A stretch of DNA of 64,000 bases from Aphrocallistes beatrix (Eukaryota; Porifera; Hexactinellida; Sceptrulophora; Aphrocallistidae). A program made the translations under genes and the position numbers. Shown here in pieces: positions 1 through 12,060 of the stretch. The DNA is taken from positions 1,736,001-1,800,000 of the forward strand of contig OY725498.1 of NCBI GenBank assembly GCA_963281255.1, given 5' to 3'. How positions within the stretch are numbered: position 1 is the stretch's first letter; each line of letters opens with the position of its first letter. The notes under the pieces were generated by a model that saw nothing but the letters and a program-made list of their open reading frames with translations, ran no database searches and was not told the DNA's origin.

Positions 1-544
1 TAAGTGCGTAGCTCGTAATGACATCAAATTGTAGCTGTGTGATAATAATCCCTTGAAAGTACAGCAAGATTAACTACTTTTCAAGTTTTCATATGAGTCT
101 TCAATTAACACTTTCGATTAGAGTATAAAACCCAAATTAAAAAGTGCACAATCTCAGTATTTTGGTATTCTCAATGTTTCTCGTTATAACACCACCTTTG
201 AATCGACCTGTCACGCCTTAACTAGTACGAGGGGAGCAATTGTGGATGCCATAACTGGCCGCCCCTTTCTACAACAGGTCGGGACGGACCAGTCATGGCG
301 TAGAAGCCGTCAGGCATTGCACTTTTCAGAATAGTGACCTTTCTAAATCGTCTAAAACTATTCGCAGCGGACGGGGAGAGCAGGGGCGGTTTCCTATGGG
401 CTGACCTCGGTCGAACAGCTCTTACGGCTCTGAAATACAATTCAATTATAAATTGTCAGGTTATATCAACATTAAATATTAGTAAACATTAATTGCCAAA
501 ACATTAGTAGTAGTAGAAACAAATGGGTAATACTTTTCATAAAA
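1..544. other. Non-coding flank, no gene seen
   Basis: AT-rich DNA with no supportable gene. A patch of higher GC content around 198-435 has a short open frame on the minus strand, but it shows no domain, splice pattern or homology that I recognise. It may be an old repeat fragment. Confidence 0.4.
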
Positions 545-550
545 TTATAA

Positions 551-822
551 ATGGGGGGACCCCACCCAAATTAAAATATGACTAATGATAAAATCGGGAG
601 GATCCCCCCAAATTTGGGGGTGTCCCCCTAGACAGAAATCTAAATGTTTATTTGGGGGGGTTCCCCCCAATTGTGGAGGGGGCCCCCCACATAGACTGCT
701 AAAATAGAAATAATTGGGGAGTACCCCCCAAATCGAGGATAATAATAATAAAAATTGGGGGGGGGGGGTCCCCCCCAATTTGAAGGGGCCCCCCCAAATA
801 TGGGGGAGCCCCCCCAACTGAA
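551..822. repeat. G-run/C-run minisatellite of short hairpins
   Basis: At least six diverged units each pair a run of 5-12 G with a run of 5-7 C across 0-3 bases, with AAATT/AATTT outside, for example TTGGGGGGGTTCCCCCCAA. Each unit can fold on itself. The G runs could also form quadruplexes and the C runs i-motifs. Frames read through it on the minus strand are repeats of Gly-Gly-Pro-type peptides and not genes. The architecture resembles the GGGGGACC-type minisatellite at 7385-7970. Confidence 0.8.
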
Positions 823-1197
823 ACCCTACAGGCCCTGATACTCGATTTTCGCTGCGTGCTAGGACACATTTTTCCCCCATAAAAATCACCATACAAACAC
901 AGTTCCAGGTCTTAGACTAGAAAGATCTTTTAAAATCATTGGGAATTTTCGAATTACAATCTCTAAAGACAATAATAACTAAGATTGTTTGAGTTTGAAG
1001 CTTGTCACAGAACTTATGAGTCACCCTGTAGAACTAGAAGGTTGTAATGATGAACTTCATCTCATTCATTAGGTCATTAGTTGGTGGAAGTACTAGGATG
1101 TTGCATTATCTCTTAATGGCTCGAGAGCTAAGATACCATATCAACATCAAAAAAATTCAAACTAATCTGATAACATCTCAATTCAGATTATTTCTAA

Positions 1198-1677
1198 CAA
1201 GCGCGCTTCGCTTGCTTGCGCTCCGCGGCTGGCGGACACAAAGTGTCCGCCAGAGGCGCCCTTTGGGCGCTTGGGCTTACATTGATTAATAATAAGGAGG
1301 ATAACATCTCTAGATACGTCTGTCCTACTGTTAAAATCGATATCACTCGAAAAATCATCCAATTTGTCAATTTTTTGATGCGTAATGATGACTTTATAAC
1401 AGAGTGGTGAGTCTTCATTTTTGGATGATAGTTGTATCATATGAGAGATATATTAATACGGTATAAACATTCTATAAAAATTTCAGCCTTCTATCACCTA
1501 AAATGGCTGAGTTATAGTCGAAAAATTGAAATTTCTAATTATAAAAAAGGTGACAATGACGTCATAATTCTATGATGAATCGACATTTTGGTCTGAGGTC
1601 AGAACTTAGTGGAGCCATAGCCAAGAGACTCCCACATGTCAAAAATCAACTTTATGTGCCAGTTTTAATAGTAAGGT
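1198..1677 (-). mobile_element. Helitron-like element, copy A
   Basis: A 480-bp non-autonomous copy on the minus strand. Its 3' end is the GC-rich block at 1198-1275, with an 11-bp stem GGCGGACAC/GTGTCCGCC flanked by CT/AG and an AAA loop, ending GCGCGCTTG followed by T. Its 5' end at 1677 reads aACCTTACTATTAAAAC, so the first base has drifted from TCC to ACC. The body is similar to copies at 1811-4547 and 12583-13135. It encodes no protein. Confidence 0.7.
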
Positions 1678-1842
1678 TAGAATGCTTACGTGAAATTACA
1701 CTTTAGAAATCAGAAAACGTAATCTTAATGGTAAACACGTTGACAATTCATCATTATTCGTTCTTCATTGAATTATTTCTACTACACTGTATACGTTGTG
1801 AAAATTTGAATCCTTACTATTAAAACTCGATTAATGTGTATA

Positions 1843-2661
1843 TGTTAGGACAAATTTGCGAAATCAACAATTATGCATAATTGTCGACAAATATGTAAAA
1901 TTGTTCATTTCACAACAATTATGCAAAATTGTTCATCTAATACGACAATTATGCATAATTGTTGTGAAATGAACAGTTTTACATAATTGTTTAAAATGAA
2001 AGCAACAATTATGCAAAATTGTTAATGGTGCTGTCACGAAAATTTTGATCCAGGGGATCAATTTTTTTCATGGAAAATTGGTCCTATGCTGAAAGTTTTG
2101 ATCCTGCATGGACAAATTTTCCATAGAATATTGGTCCGGGGGACCATTTTTTCACAGTTAACCCGATTTCTCCAATTGAGGATGTATGTATTGTATCAAA
2201 AAATTAGATAAACATGTAATATATCTAATTAGAATTCTAATTAGATAGTCAATGAGAAACTCAGAATAGACATTCTGTTGATTTTCGATATTACTGGTAA
2301 CATCTTCACCCAGAAGTTCTGGGTCTAAATGAATTTTAACCCTAGCATTTAGACCTGAATCTTCCTATAAGGATTTATAAAATAATTTGAAGAGACTTGG
2401 TTTGTAGGGCAGTTTTCACTCATTTTGTGGAATGTATTCGACGAACACACACACTGTCCTAGGACTGATAATAAACTAGAGGGATGGCATAATAAATTTA
2501 AAAAATTGGCTCGAAAAGTGCAGTAAATATATACGAAATTGTAAAATATGCATAATTGTCGTATTAGATGAACAATTATGCATAATTGTTGCGAAATGAA
2601 CAATTATGCATAATTGTCGACAATTATGCATAATTGTTGATTTCGCAAATTTGTCCTAACA
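1843..2661. mobile_element. Fold-back element with inverted TGTTAGGACAAATTTGCG arms
   Basis: Both ends carry inverted arms of about 50 bp (1843-1892 and 2612-2661), beginning TGTTAGGACAAATTTGCG. The element lies in the AT-rich tract just inside the 5' end of Helitron-like copy B. Inside the arms, the palindromic motif ACAATTATGCATAATTGT and close variants recur many times (about 1870-2020 and 2540-2640). The segment at 2030-2160 carries the same GGACCAATTTTCC-type repeats as the minisatellite at 7385-7970. No protein is encoded. Confidence 0.7.
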
Positions 2662-2914
2662 TATATATATATATATCACTGTAACGAATTGATTGAAGAA
2701 ACTGCCGGTCATAGAAAGCTAATTTTTGGCATGTGGGAGTCTTTTGGCTATGGCTCCAGCAAGTTCTGAGCTCAGAGCAAAATGTCGACTCATCATAGAA
2801 TTATGACGTCATTGTCACATTTTTAAAAGTTAAGCAACACAGTTATTCTGGCATAACTCAGCTATTATAGGAGATAGCAGGCTGAAATTTTAATAGAATC
2901 TGTATACTAACATA

Positions 2915-4286
2915 CAGTGTGTTCGGAAATTATTGAGACTTTTTCGAATTGCCTTCAATTAGCAATATATTCCTAGTACAAGCACATATTATATAACCAT
3001 CAGTGTTATTGAATAGCTAGACTTGGCTAGACTAGATAATTCATCACAGATTTAAGATATCCACTTATCAAAAAAAAATTTCATTGACAAAACAAACAAA
3101 ATCTTCTATTTTTTTTAACAAATATTTTACTACCCGATTTTCATTTTCAATTTGAATTATTCGGTACTGCATCGATGTTTTCTACACAACAACAACGCAG
3201 AAATCAAATAGAGACCTTGTATAATATCGCTGGAATTACCAGAGGAATGGAAATCTCTAGGCGGACGAACATTCCCAAGCCGACTGTTTTTCGTGTCTTA
3301 TCCCTTATCAGAGAGAAAAAAACCCTCCAGCATAAGAAAGGAGCTGGACGCCCAACTAAAATCCAGGGAAATGACAAAAAGAATTTCCTCCATTCTAAAT
3401 TGCAATCCGAGGACTTCATTACGTTCCATTCTACCAAAGTTAGGAGTGAATGTATCCATCAGCACCCTCCATGCCCAGGTAATGAGGCAGAACTTCCTGA
3501 ACACACGTGCTGTCCGAGTCCCAGCTCTCACTGACCTCCATGTCTCCAAAAGAATCGCATGGTGTAAGGAAATGAAAGGCTTTGACTGGAGCAAAACATT
3601 CTTTACTGACGAGTGCTCAGTTTGGCTTGATTCCGGAAGGGTTAATGTGTGGACGAAGAATGGGCAGCCAATTATTCTGCCGACTTTCAAACATCCTTCT
3701 AAAGTTCATCTTTGGGGTGGGATTTCGCTTATGGGGACTACACATCTTAAAATTTTTACCGAAAACTTTAATCAAGCTGTGTACATTTCCACTCTTAGCG
3801 AGTGTCTTATTGAGGAGGCTAAAGGGAAATACGGAGAAAGTTGGGTTTTACAGGAAGACAACAGTCCTGTACACACTGGCAAGACAGCCAAGGGGTGGAA
3901 AGCAGAGTTTGTCCCCCTTCGAATCGATTGGCCACCAAATAGTCCAGACCTTGCCCCAATCGAAAATCTTTGGGCGGTTTTGAAGAGAAGGCTACTTGTA
4001 CGACATCCTAAAACCATAGACCAACTAAAAGAGTCTATACGGGAGATTTGGGAGTCCTTTGATCCGGAATTTCTCCGGCCTTTTTGCAGTTCAATGCCAA
4101 AAAGAATTCAGCTTTGTTTGAAAAAGAAGGGAAAAAAGATTAATTATTAAAGTTGTCAGGATTCAATTTTGAATTTCGTTTAAGGACATGTATATTAACT
4201 TAATTTAAGCGTAGCTAAGAGCCATACTTCACCAATGAATAGTTTAAGATAATTATATTTAGTCTCAATAATTTCCGAACACACTG
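2915..4286 (+). mobile_element. Tc1/mariner transposon
   Basis: A 1,372-bp element flanked by TA at 2913-2914 and 4287-4288. Its inverted ends read CAGTGTGTTCGGAAATTATT and its complement. The length, TA target and DDE transposase identify a Tc1-type transposon. The uninterrupted target is preserved in the sister Helitron-like copy at 12841, where the same context carries a single TA, so the duplication is directly visible. Confidence 0.92.
3175..4150 (+). pseudogene. Tc1-type transposase, frameshifted
   Basis: The N-terminal half (from ATG 3175) has the paired-like helix-turn-helix DNA-binding region, with IPKPTVFRVL and a GRP linker (GAGRPTK). The second half, in another frame and closing at 4150, has the catalytic core: first Asp in FTDECSVW, second Asp in LQEDNSPVH, and Glu in PPNSPDLAPIENLW. 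I count 34 residues between the second Asp and the Glu, i.e. DD34E as in Tc1. The two halves meet near 3350-3390, in an A-rich stretch, so one frame change breaks the gene. All catalytic residues remain. It could be a recent loss or a sequencing error in an A run. Confidence 0.85.
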
Positions 4287-4671
4287 TACCTCACATATGA
4301 TGCGACTATCATCAAAAAATGATGACTCATCACTTTGTTATGACGTCATCATTACGCATCAAAAATTATAAAATTGACAAATTTGGTGATTTTTCGAGTG
4401 ATATCGATTTTAAAACTAAGATGGACATATTTAGAGATGATATCTCCCTTATAATTAACCAATGTCACTTCCAGGCGACCGAAGGGAGCCTCTGGCGGAC
4501 ACTTTGTGTCCGCCAGCCGCGCAGCGCAAGCAAGCGAAGCGCGCTTGTGTTATAAGAAATACGCAATCATTCAGGTGTTGTACAAGTATGCTAGTTGACT
4601 CTTGTTTGGACTAGCATCATGAAATGCATGCACTGACATTCAATATGTTACTTATTTGCCTTTCCTTCTAG

Positions 4672-7600
4672 TCAGTGAATTCTGCTGGCTCATCCCCCGT
4701 AAATGAAGATCCAGAGGAAGAACCTATTTTGCAAGATGAACAGCGTGATAGCCTTGTAAAGTGCTTGGGAAAGTGGAAAGATTACCGATACAATCAGATA
4801 CGAGAATCTTTGTTTGGCAATGCAGTTCTTCTCAAAGAGGCCAATGCAATTTCTGTAGAACTGAGACAACAGGTACCTATATCGTACTGACCATAATCTA
4901 ACAAAGATAGTTCATTCGTTCACGAGTATGACTGCATAGTGCATAACGTAAACAACAACCATAACAAGTGCACTGAGTCGCTTCATACTATCAAATTCCA
5001 ATGACAATAACTTGTTATGGGTTTTTAAGTGAACACTTAAATGTGTATTATCAAATCTCTGTTCTCAGGTCGCATTCCAGTTCATTCTTCTGACTGATTG
5101 TCCATATTCACACCTTCCGGAGACCTTGGCACTTGGTCTGGACTGTGAGACAGAAGAATCAGGAACCACTTCCCTCTCCGCAGCGGACAGCGCCCGTCTC
5201 AGGAGGACGATCGTGGCTGTGGAGGTGTCTGATGCAAGGTGTGGAGTGATTCATATCTGGTCTCTTGAGAAATTGAGACAGAGAATGATCGCTATGCAGG
5301 AGATGTACGAAGCTTTCGCGAAGCTAGAAACGATCAATCCTCTAATCAAGGTATGCTTTCCTTATAGAAATTGATTTATTGGAATAGTGAGTTTTATCCA
5401 TTATTCTCTTTCCAGGCGTGTAACTTGGATGACCGCGGAAAGGATCCTATTAATGCGGGGAGTGGCAATAATCCTTTCTTTGACAGGAACCCCTGGTATA
5501 GCCTGATAGGGCGTAGCTACATCTATCTAACCCACCTGCTCCTTCCTATCTCCCTGGAGCAGACCGTAGCTATTGTGACTGACAGAGGAAATGTGGTGGG
5601 GAATATAGACGTCCTCGTAGAACTGTGTGAAGAAGATGAAGAGGTAGCACATATTCTGTACTTTACTCATTTCCTTGCTAATTTGCAGATCGAATCTCGT
5701 TTATTCTAATCTGTACTTTGCATCTTTAGACTAAGGATATAAAGGCTACAACGGTAGCATTTGAGAAAAGTGACTCAGTTTGGTACCCTAAAGACATTCC
5801 TGTGTATCCTTACAGACAGAGCGACCTCATCGAGCAATGCTACCTCTCACCTGACAAGCTTTCTGAGATCATAGAGCGGCCCAAGCTCAGCTCTCCTCCC
5901 AGGTTACTGGGTCCCACTCGTAAGAAGCGCACGAGCCGTATTCAGTCGAGTGAGCCTAAGCAGTCCTCAGCGGATCTCGTCATAAATCCGCGCGAGGTGA
6001 GCGACACCTCCGACTATTTCACGGGAGAGAACGCTTTCAGAAAGACCTCCTCGGCTCGCGAGATCAGACAGCTGAACGAAGAGGACAGGTTCTCATTGAG
6101 TGAAAAGGGCAGCTGTAATTCTGTTCACTCTGCAGAGATGCTGAGGGGGTACTCTCTCAGTTCTTCTTTAGATAACGATGACGTCACCCGTAAGTGCATT
6201 TACTCTAATCCAAATACTAGGCTCAGAAATTATATGTTTATTTTTTCGTGATTAGATACCAAAGAAGAAGATGAAGGGGCGACTCCCAATGTGCCTATGC
6301 AACCTAATGCTAGTCTCGATCCCCTAGAACACTCCAACACTATCCTTACAGAGCCTCAGCCTAAGGGCAATCTTGAAATTCTCACTTCTCCAGCTTTCAC
6401 ACCGATGAATGAACCCAAACTTCAACCGGATCTCTCTATCCAGCTGGAGGACCTCGTGCTTCCTACTCGTCTACCACAGCTCCCACTCAATGAGCTATCA
6501 GCACTAAGGAATGATCCCAGTCTGCCAACCGGTCAGCTCGACGGGGAAGACCCCAGTAGAGAGGGATCAGAGACCATGTCTTCCTCCGACTATTTCTCTG
6601 AGACATCCTCATACTTCGAGCCCAACAGGATATCTGGACCTCACCTCAGGATTGGCAAGTATATAGAAATGAAAGTGAAAGTGCTGCGAGTGAAGAACCT
6701 AGATAAGAACTGCGCCAGTGTGCTGCTACAGAACCGGTTCCTGTACGAGAACCAGGAGCCCTATTCATCCATGCTCTACTCGAATGACGGCCAGTGTTGT
6801 GAAGTCAATCATGTGCACGTTTTTAGGATCAAGGTGAGCCTGCCACTCTTAGTTGTATATATTGGATAGATGCCGTTTTCCACATCCGCGAATTAGTAAT
6901 TTCAAAATCTGCCAATCATTCCTCGGTCAATTTCTTTTTTATTTAACATCAGAAGCATAGCCAAGGTGGTGCGCGATGCTGCGTACCATCTAAGGATAAT
7001 TATTCGCATCGTCTTAAGTCAGGGTTCAAAAAAATTTTTTGTCGCGACCCCAATTTCTACATTTTTGGTACTGAGTAACCTAAAAATGTTTATAAAGATC
7101 ATATTTATTTATAATATTTCCGAAAAAACTATGCTGAGACAAATCACACAATTTTGAATATGTGTCACTAAAAATAACTACGTCCAGGTATAAGCCTATA
7201 TTTACTGACTCATTAATCAGTTTCCATGTGTGGGGTGTCTCTGTATGTTAGTTGTGAGATCTGTGAAGCAGCTTTACGTTCTGCACGAGAGCGAATCGTA
7301 GATCGTGATCCACCCCTGCAGGCGATTTCGAGCTTTTGCTTTCAGAGTGGTAACAGTTTCGCATGCTCATGTAGCAAAAGGTATCAATATTTTTTCAGGA
7401 AATTTTTTCATGAAATTTTGGTACGGGGGACCAATTTTCCATAAGGAATTTTGGTCCGCCCGAACCAATTTTTCATGAAAAATGCATCACCATTCCAGAA
7501 CAATTTGGAAAGGATGTCAAGTCCCAGTGGCGCTGCGGTAGCTGTTATTAGGTCTAGTTATTATAGTTGCAATAGGTAGGCACTCAATAGGAAGAGAGTT

Positions 7601-9963
7601 CAGATTTTAGAGAGAGCAGAAGAAATAAAATACACTTCTTAGATTAGAGATTAGTTAAATATGTATTGAATACTAAAATATGAATTGTCAGTCCGGGGTC
7701 AAACAGCTTGGTTGTTCGACGATTGAAAAGTATCAAAAAATCGAGGATGCCAAATGATTGGTAGAATCTAATTTTCCATGAAAGGATTAGTCTCCCGGAC
7801 AATTTTTCCTGAAAAAATAGTCCCCGGACCAATATTCTCTGAAAGAAATGGTCCCCCCGGACCAATTTTCCCTGAAAAAAAATGGTCCATTGCAGGACCA
7901 AAATTTTCAGGGGGGAGGACCAATTTTCCATCAAAAAATTGGTTCCCCGGACCAAAATTTTCGTGACAGCCCAACTAAAAATGGGATAATCAGCCAATCA
8001 TAGCCATCAATAGAAATTACTGAATTTCTAACATTTCTATATCTTATGCGGCCCCTCAAGGATTAAGTGGTGACCCCACTTTGAGAAATGCCGCCTTAAG
8101 TGGCGCGCACTGAAACATTTAGACATGCATTGCGATAGAAATCGTAAGAATTGAAGCGCTATGTAGATCGTAACATTTTGTCTTGTATTGTACACTACGA
8201 GAATGGAGAGTTGAGAAGCTTGTTAACGATGTCACATATATGCACCACTGCTTAACATCAACAACATTACTGCACACTTTTGACATCAGAGAGTCCTAAC
8301 TTATCAGTGTTTTATTCAAGGTTACACTACCTTTCTTGGACTACATCAAGAATCGAGGATTCATGATTGAGGTGTTTGGGCACTACGAACAACATCCGTT
8401 ACATTTCGAGAACACTGCTGCTGATCAGTATGAGTTCCAGGGCGACCGTCGCAATAGTCACACGATCCCTCCTGTCAAGTCCTCTGCTCCTTCGAGATCT
8501 CTACTGACTGTCCCTTACCAGAACGTCAGCTCAGCCCAGCCGGTGGCTAGGTATGACGTCATCATGAATCTACAGATCTGCGAGCTCAACCTGCAAGGAG
8601 ACTACATTCCTGTCCCTGTGACGCATGTGCGGGAGACGAATGGGAGCTTTTTCTTGCTGCTGCAGGGACAACAACGGAGACTTGTACTGTCATTTGTTTA
8701 TGACAGTAACATAGAACTCAAAATGAAGAAGGTAATTTGCTGGCAGGCCATGTCTTGATCAAAGTATTTATTACTTCCATTATGTGATAGGTGAAGGAGG
8801 TGGTAGTTGGTAGGATTCGTCACCAGCTCAAGCCCAGCCAAGAAGAGGAAGATTCCTCGCTCACGCTCAACGTATCCTCGGCTGATTTCATCGACCTTAA
8901 CAATGACAGTCGCACTGTGTTCCGGGTACAAGCCTCCTGGGATACTTCCTTGCACCACACCAAACTCCTCAATATGAGTACACCTACTAACATGCTAGTG
9001 CACGCTACCATGTCACTGTATATAGAGATGGAGAATTGTACCCAGCCAGCCTGCTTTACTATTAACTTCAGCCTGCAAATCACGAATATATTGCGAAAGA
9101 GCGGCGGATTCCGCTTCTGGGATTCATCATCCCGCCTGCAACATCGTCCTGAGAATAACTGCGTGGTGGGACTATATGAGGTGGCTCTCCATAGATCGAC
9201 TGAGGCGAACTCGCGGAAGAGAAACGCCCTCTTGGATAACCAGTCCGTATACGTAAGAGGGGAAGAGAATCTAAAAGGTTGGCAGCCGAGAGGAATTTCT
9301 CTCATCCAGGAGCATCAGAACCTGGTGAAGCGGCTGAGAGAGATTGAACAGGTGGAGCGAGCTAAGCACATCCTCTCTATTCGGGAGAAAGTGAGCACTG
9401 GAAAGAATGAAAGTTTGAGTTACTCAGAAGATGAGTTACTAATCAGATGCCTCTACCTCTGGAAGTTCCAGATCAGCCCCTTCCTGCAGGACAACTTAAC
9501 TGTGGAGGACCTTCTAAAGCACCCTCACTCAGATATGTATGGCGCCAGAAGTGAAACCCCGCAACGCCGCTGTGTCCCTCTCGTACATGATATCTCCCAC
9601 AAGAAGTCGAATACCGCCGTAAAGCGTGGCTTTATCCAGCTCTCTGAGTATGAAGGTCTCTGGAGGAAGTTCTACGCCGTCCTGAAAAGGCCTTACATCT
9701 ACCTCTACTATAACGATAAAGATCCCATTGAGCGAGACTTCATTAATCTGGCCACAGCTAAACTTCAGTTCAACCAGGACCAACTAGGCGCACAGACTGG
9801 CGCCACTGTTTTCTCACTCTGCACGAAATACCGCGGGTTTATCTGTAAAACGCAGGATTTTGATGGATGGATCTATGCCCTGGACCCCCTTACTTCTGGC
9901 GCCATGGTATCGAAAAAAAGTATGAATAAAATAAACAGCAGTAACAATCTACTTTCCTCTTAG
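4672..9963 (+). CDS. KIF1/UNC-104-type kinesin-3, C-terminal part (5' partial)
   Basis: A kinesin-3 carries synaptic-vesicle or mitochondrial cargo toward microtubule plus ends. Seven exons are visible: 4672-4872, 5069-5350, 5417-5643, 5730-6189, 6256-6833, 8321-8731 and 8791-9963, about 1,110 codons. They give the KIF1 middle region (LLKEANAISVELRQQ, RTIVAVEVSD, SLEKLRQRM, DRNPWYSLIGR), the DUF3694-like block (FLDYIKNRGFMIEVFGHYEQHPL, written in part), then EMENCTQPA and YVRGEENLKGW. The last exon ends with a PH domain (about 9610-9900: KRGFIQLSEYEGLWRKFYAV, YIYLYYNDKDPIERDF) that binds phosphoinositide on cargo. Motor and FHA domains are not here; they must lie upstream, across an intron of at least 4.6 kb filled with transposons. 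A Ser/Pro-rich linker (5850-6640) replaces the conserved vertebrate linker. KIF1A and KIF1B cannot be told apart. Confidence 0.93.
6834..8320. other. Kinesin intron with repeats
   Basis: A 1.49-kb intron, long for this gene. It starts with a fragment near 6952 (AGCATAGCCAAGGTGGTGCG) that recurs at 50734, then holds the minisatellite at 7385-7970. I see no gene inside. Confidence 0.7.
7385..7970. repeat. Diverged GGACCAATTTTCC minisatellite, two blocks
   Basis: Blocks at 7385-7480 and 7778-7970 hold diverged units of about 35-40 bp of the pattern GGACCAATTTTCCNTGAAA followed by AATTGGTCCCCC. Each unit is partly self-complementary (GGACCAATTTTC versus GAAAATTGGTCC). A related stretch lies at 2030-2160 inside the fold-back element, and both end with TTTTCGTGACAGC or its complement, so the units probably spread as part of a transposon. 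Confidence 0.7.
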
Positions 9964-10209
9964 CCTTACAATTCTAAGCTTAATATTGGAAAGGAAATTT
10001 TTATCTTTGCACTCCAATCCAACGAACACATTATATATAAGTATTACGTTCTTTTTAAATTCATCTTTTTTTGTACATTTTAAAAATGTGTCTATTAAGA
10101 AGTTTTGTAAATATCAGGCTAAGGAAACCCTTTTTGTTGTTATTATTTTTAATATATTATTATTTATTAGAGACTAATTAATGTATTGAATACTTGGTAC
10201 TTAATACTA
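9964..10209. other. Kinesin 3' flank
   Basis: AT-rich DNA after the kinesin stop codon and before the MITE, probably 3' UTR and the start of the intergenic region. No other gene is seen. Confidence 0.5.
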
Positions 10210-10211
10210 TA

Positions 10212-10688
10212 CACTGCCTGAACAAAAGTATTCGTACACCCCATAATTCCCCATACAAATAGTTATAATACTGAATTATTTAGCGAGTCAAGGTATTTAA
10301 TTGGTAAGAGATACGCTTAATTTAACTTCAAATTCGAATTCTCCACATTCAAATTACCCACTTTATAAGTTTTTAACTTAATTACTCTTCTTCAAGATTA
10401 TGTATTTTCAGCATTTGCTTTCCTATGCCACATGTCGCGAGTGATCACCATTGTATATGATGGCATTGGTGGTATGAGGTGGCGCAGTTTGAAAAATTTT
10501 AACCTTGTGGGAGTGTAAACAAGTTGAAAGATTAAAAAGTAAGTAATTCGAATATGGAGAATTCGAATTCGAAGTTAAATTAAGCGCATCTTTTACCAAT
10601 TAAATACCTTGACTCGCTAAATAAATCAGTATTATAACTATTTGTATGGGGAATTATGGGGTGTACGAATACTTTTGTTCAGGCAGTG
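10212..10688. mobile_element. Tc1/mariner-like MITE with long inverted arms
   Basis: A 477-bp element flanked by TA (10210-10211, 10689-10690). The inverted arms run about 145 bp on each side, beginning CACTGCCTGAACAAAAGTAT. It has no coding capacity. A related end, GGACAAAAGTATTCGACCAC followed by an ACATACAAATAG motif, occurs at about 56830-56890. Confidence 0.9.
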
Positions 10689-11149
10689 TATATTAAAACT
10701 AACACTTTTTTGGTTTACTGACTATACTACAGTAGAATCCGTGAATGCACGACACTATCAATTTTTGGATACATAGGGTGCATAAGACAATTGAATTTAT
10801 TGCTCTCCATAAAACACAAACAAACAACTCAATTATCCTTATAAAGGTTGATAAATTCGCTTTTAGTATTCTCAACATTTCTACAACTCAATCAGTATCA
10901 GTTTAGGTTTTACTCGGTTTCATTATTGAACACATTGTTTATCCTTATATTGAGCAAAATGCCACATATGATACGTGTAAATGCCCGAAAGATGCTCGCT
11001 AAGATGCTGGGAAGTTTTCGAACTGTAATTGTAGAAGCAGTATCAGTAGTTTATAGTTGGCAAGGGAGTCTATCTGTATTAGGTAGCGAATCATTAAATC
11101 GTACACGTCGAAAAATACTCAATAAATTTGGAGTGCTCGAACTTACTAC

Positions 11150-12060
11150 ATGAATGACAGCTGTACAGTCAGCAGTCAGATCATGACCTTTGAAGTATTC
11201 GGGGGAATAATCTACATCAGAAGGAACACTTTTTATTCCAGGACACAGTCTGCTTATCGTAAACATCACAGCACTAAGACTGCGCTCCTGAAGGTAATCA
11301 ATGGCATCCTTCTCTATGCCGATAATACTCAAATTTAACTTTCTTTTAAACTCGATTCTATTACAGCTGAGAAATCTGCTTTCATTGCCATCCAATCCTG
11401 TGTCTCTAATCTCCGTTCTTGGCTTCTTAACACAAGTTGCTCAGCAATGACTCCGAAACTGAGTTCCTTGTCATCGGTACTCGTCAACAACTCCAAGGTC
11501 CACATTGATAGCATCTCTGTTGGTAATTCTCTAATCTCGCCATCCAAAGAAATAAAGTACTTGGGTACCTGGTTCTTCAACAACTTATCGATGTCTACCC
11601 AGATCAGTAGAGCTGCTTCTTGTTTTCACTTAATCTATAGTATCCTTATTAATGGAATCAGAAAATATCTCTCTTCACCAAAACATGCGAAACTATCGTC
11701 AACGCTCTTGTAACATCTTGTCTTGACTATTGCAACAGATTTTGTATGGTTTTCCCTCGTTGCTCCTTGTGTTCAAAACAGTGCAGCCTGACTTATTTAC
11801 AACGCATCAAGACCATTCAATAATCTCTTCTTTTTACCTTCCACTAGCTTCCTGTAAAACATCATTTCACTTTCAAAATCCTCCTCATCGCTTATAAAGC
11901 TGACCATTATCTTATTTCTATATACATTACCCAGCTTATCAAAGTAAGAAAGTTCAGCCGTAATCTAAGATCTTCCAATGCTATCCTCCTCGAACATCTA
12001 CCCATTAAATCCTCAAAAAGTCTTGGTGATCACTTTCTTTTATTTTGCTGCTCCTGTTGA
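11150..12060 (+). pseudogene. Non-LTR retrotransposon (LINE) reverse transcriptase remnant
   Basis: Fragments in several frames match the reverse transcriptase of CR1/L2/jockey-type LINEs: QSAYRKHHSTKTALLKV near 11249, a catalytic-box relic LLYADNTQ (YADD in active enzymes) near 11310, then LRSWLL, KEIKYLGTWF (11545-11580) and a CLDYCN-like stretch near 11720. The boxes are closer together than in an intact enzyme, so sequence is missing between them, and stops and frameshifts are many. The orientation is plus. It is an old 5'-truncated insertion with no function expected. Confidence 0.75.

Larger units (their letters stand above)
1811..4547 (+). mobile_element. Helitron-like element, copy B, carrying two nested insertions
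   Basis: A plus-strand copy that starts A|TCCTTACTATTAAAACTCG at 1811 and ends GCGAAGCGCGCTTG|T at 4547. Insertion lies between A and T, as in Helitrons. Its 545-bp core is split by a fold-back element (1843-2661) and a Tc1 element (2915-4286). Without these it aligns along its length with the 553-bp copy at 12583-13135. The 3' block at 4475-4547 carries the stem-loop CTGGCGGACAC-TTT-GTGTCCGCCAG. There is no Rep/helicase gene, so it is non-autonomous. The end CTTG departs from the classical CTRR. Confidence 0.75.

Noticed and set aside
222..440. GC-richer patch with an AGTACGAGGGGAGC stretch resembling the sarcin-ricin loop of large-subunit rRNA
   Set aside because: Only a short stretch matches, surrounding helices do not, and the order of known rRNA blocks is not followed. 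Likely chance or a repeat.
545..896. Two overlapping minus-strand frames of 65-115 codons
   Set aside because: They are translations of the G-run/C-run repeat with repetitive Gly/Pro composition.
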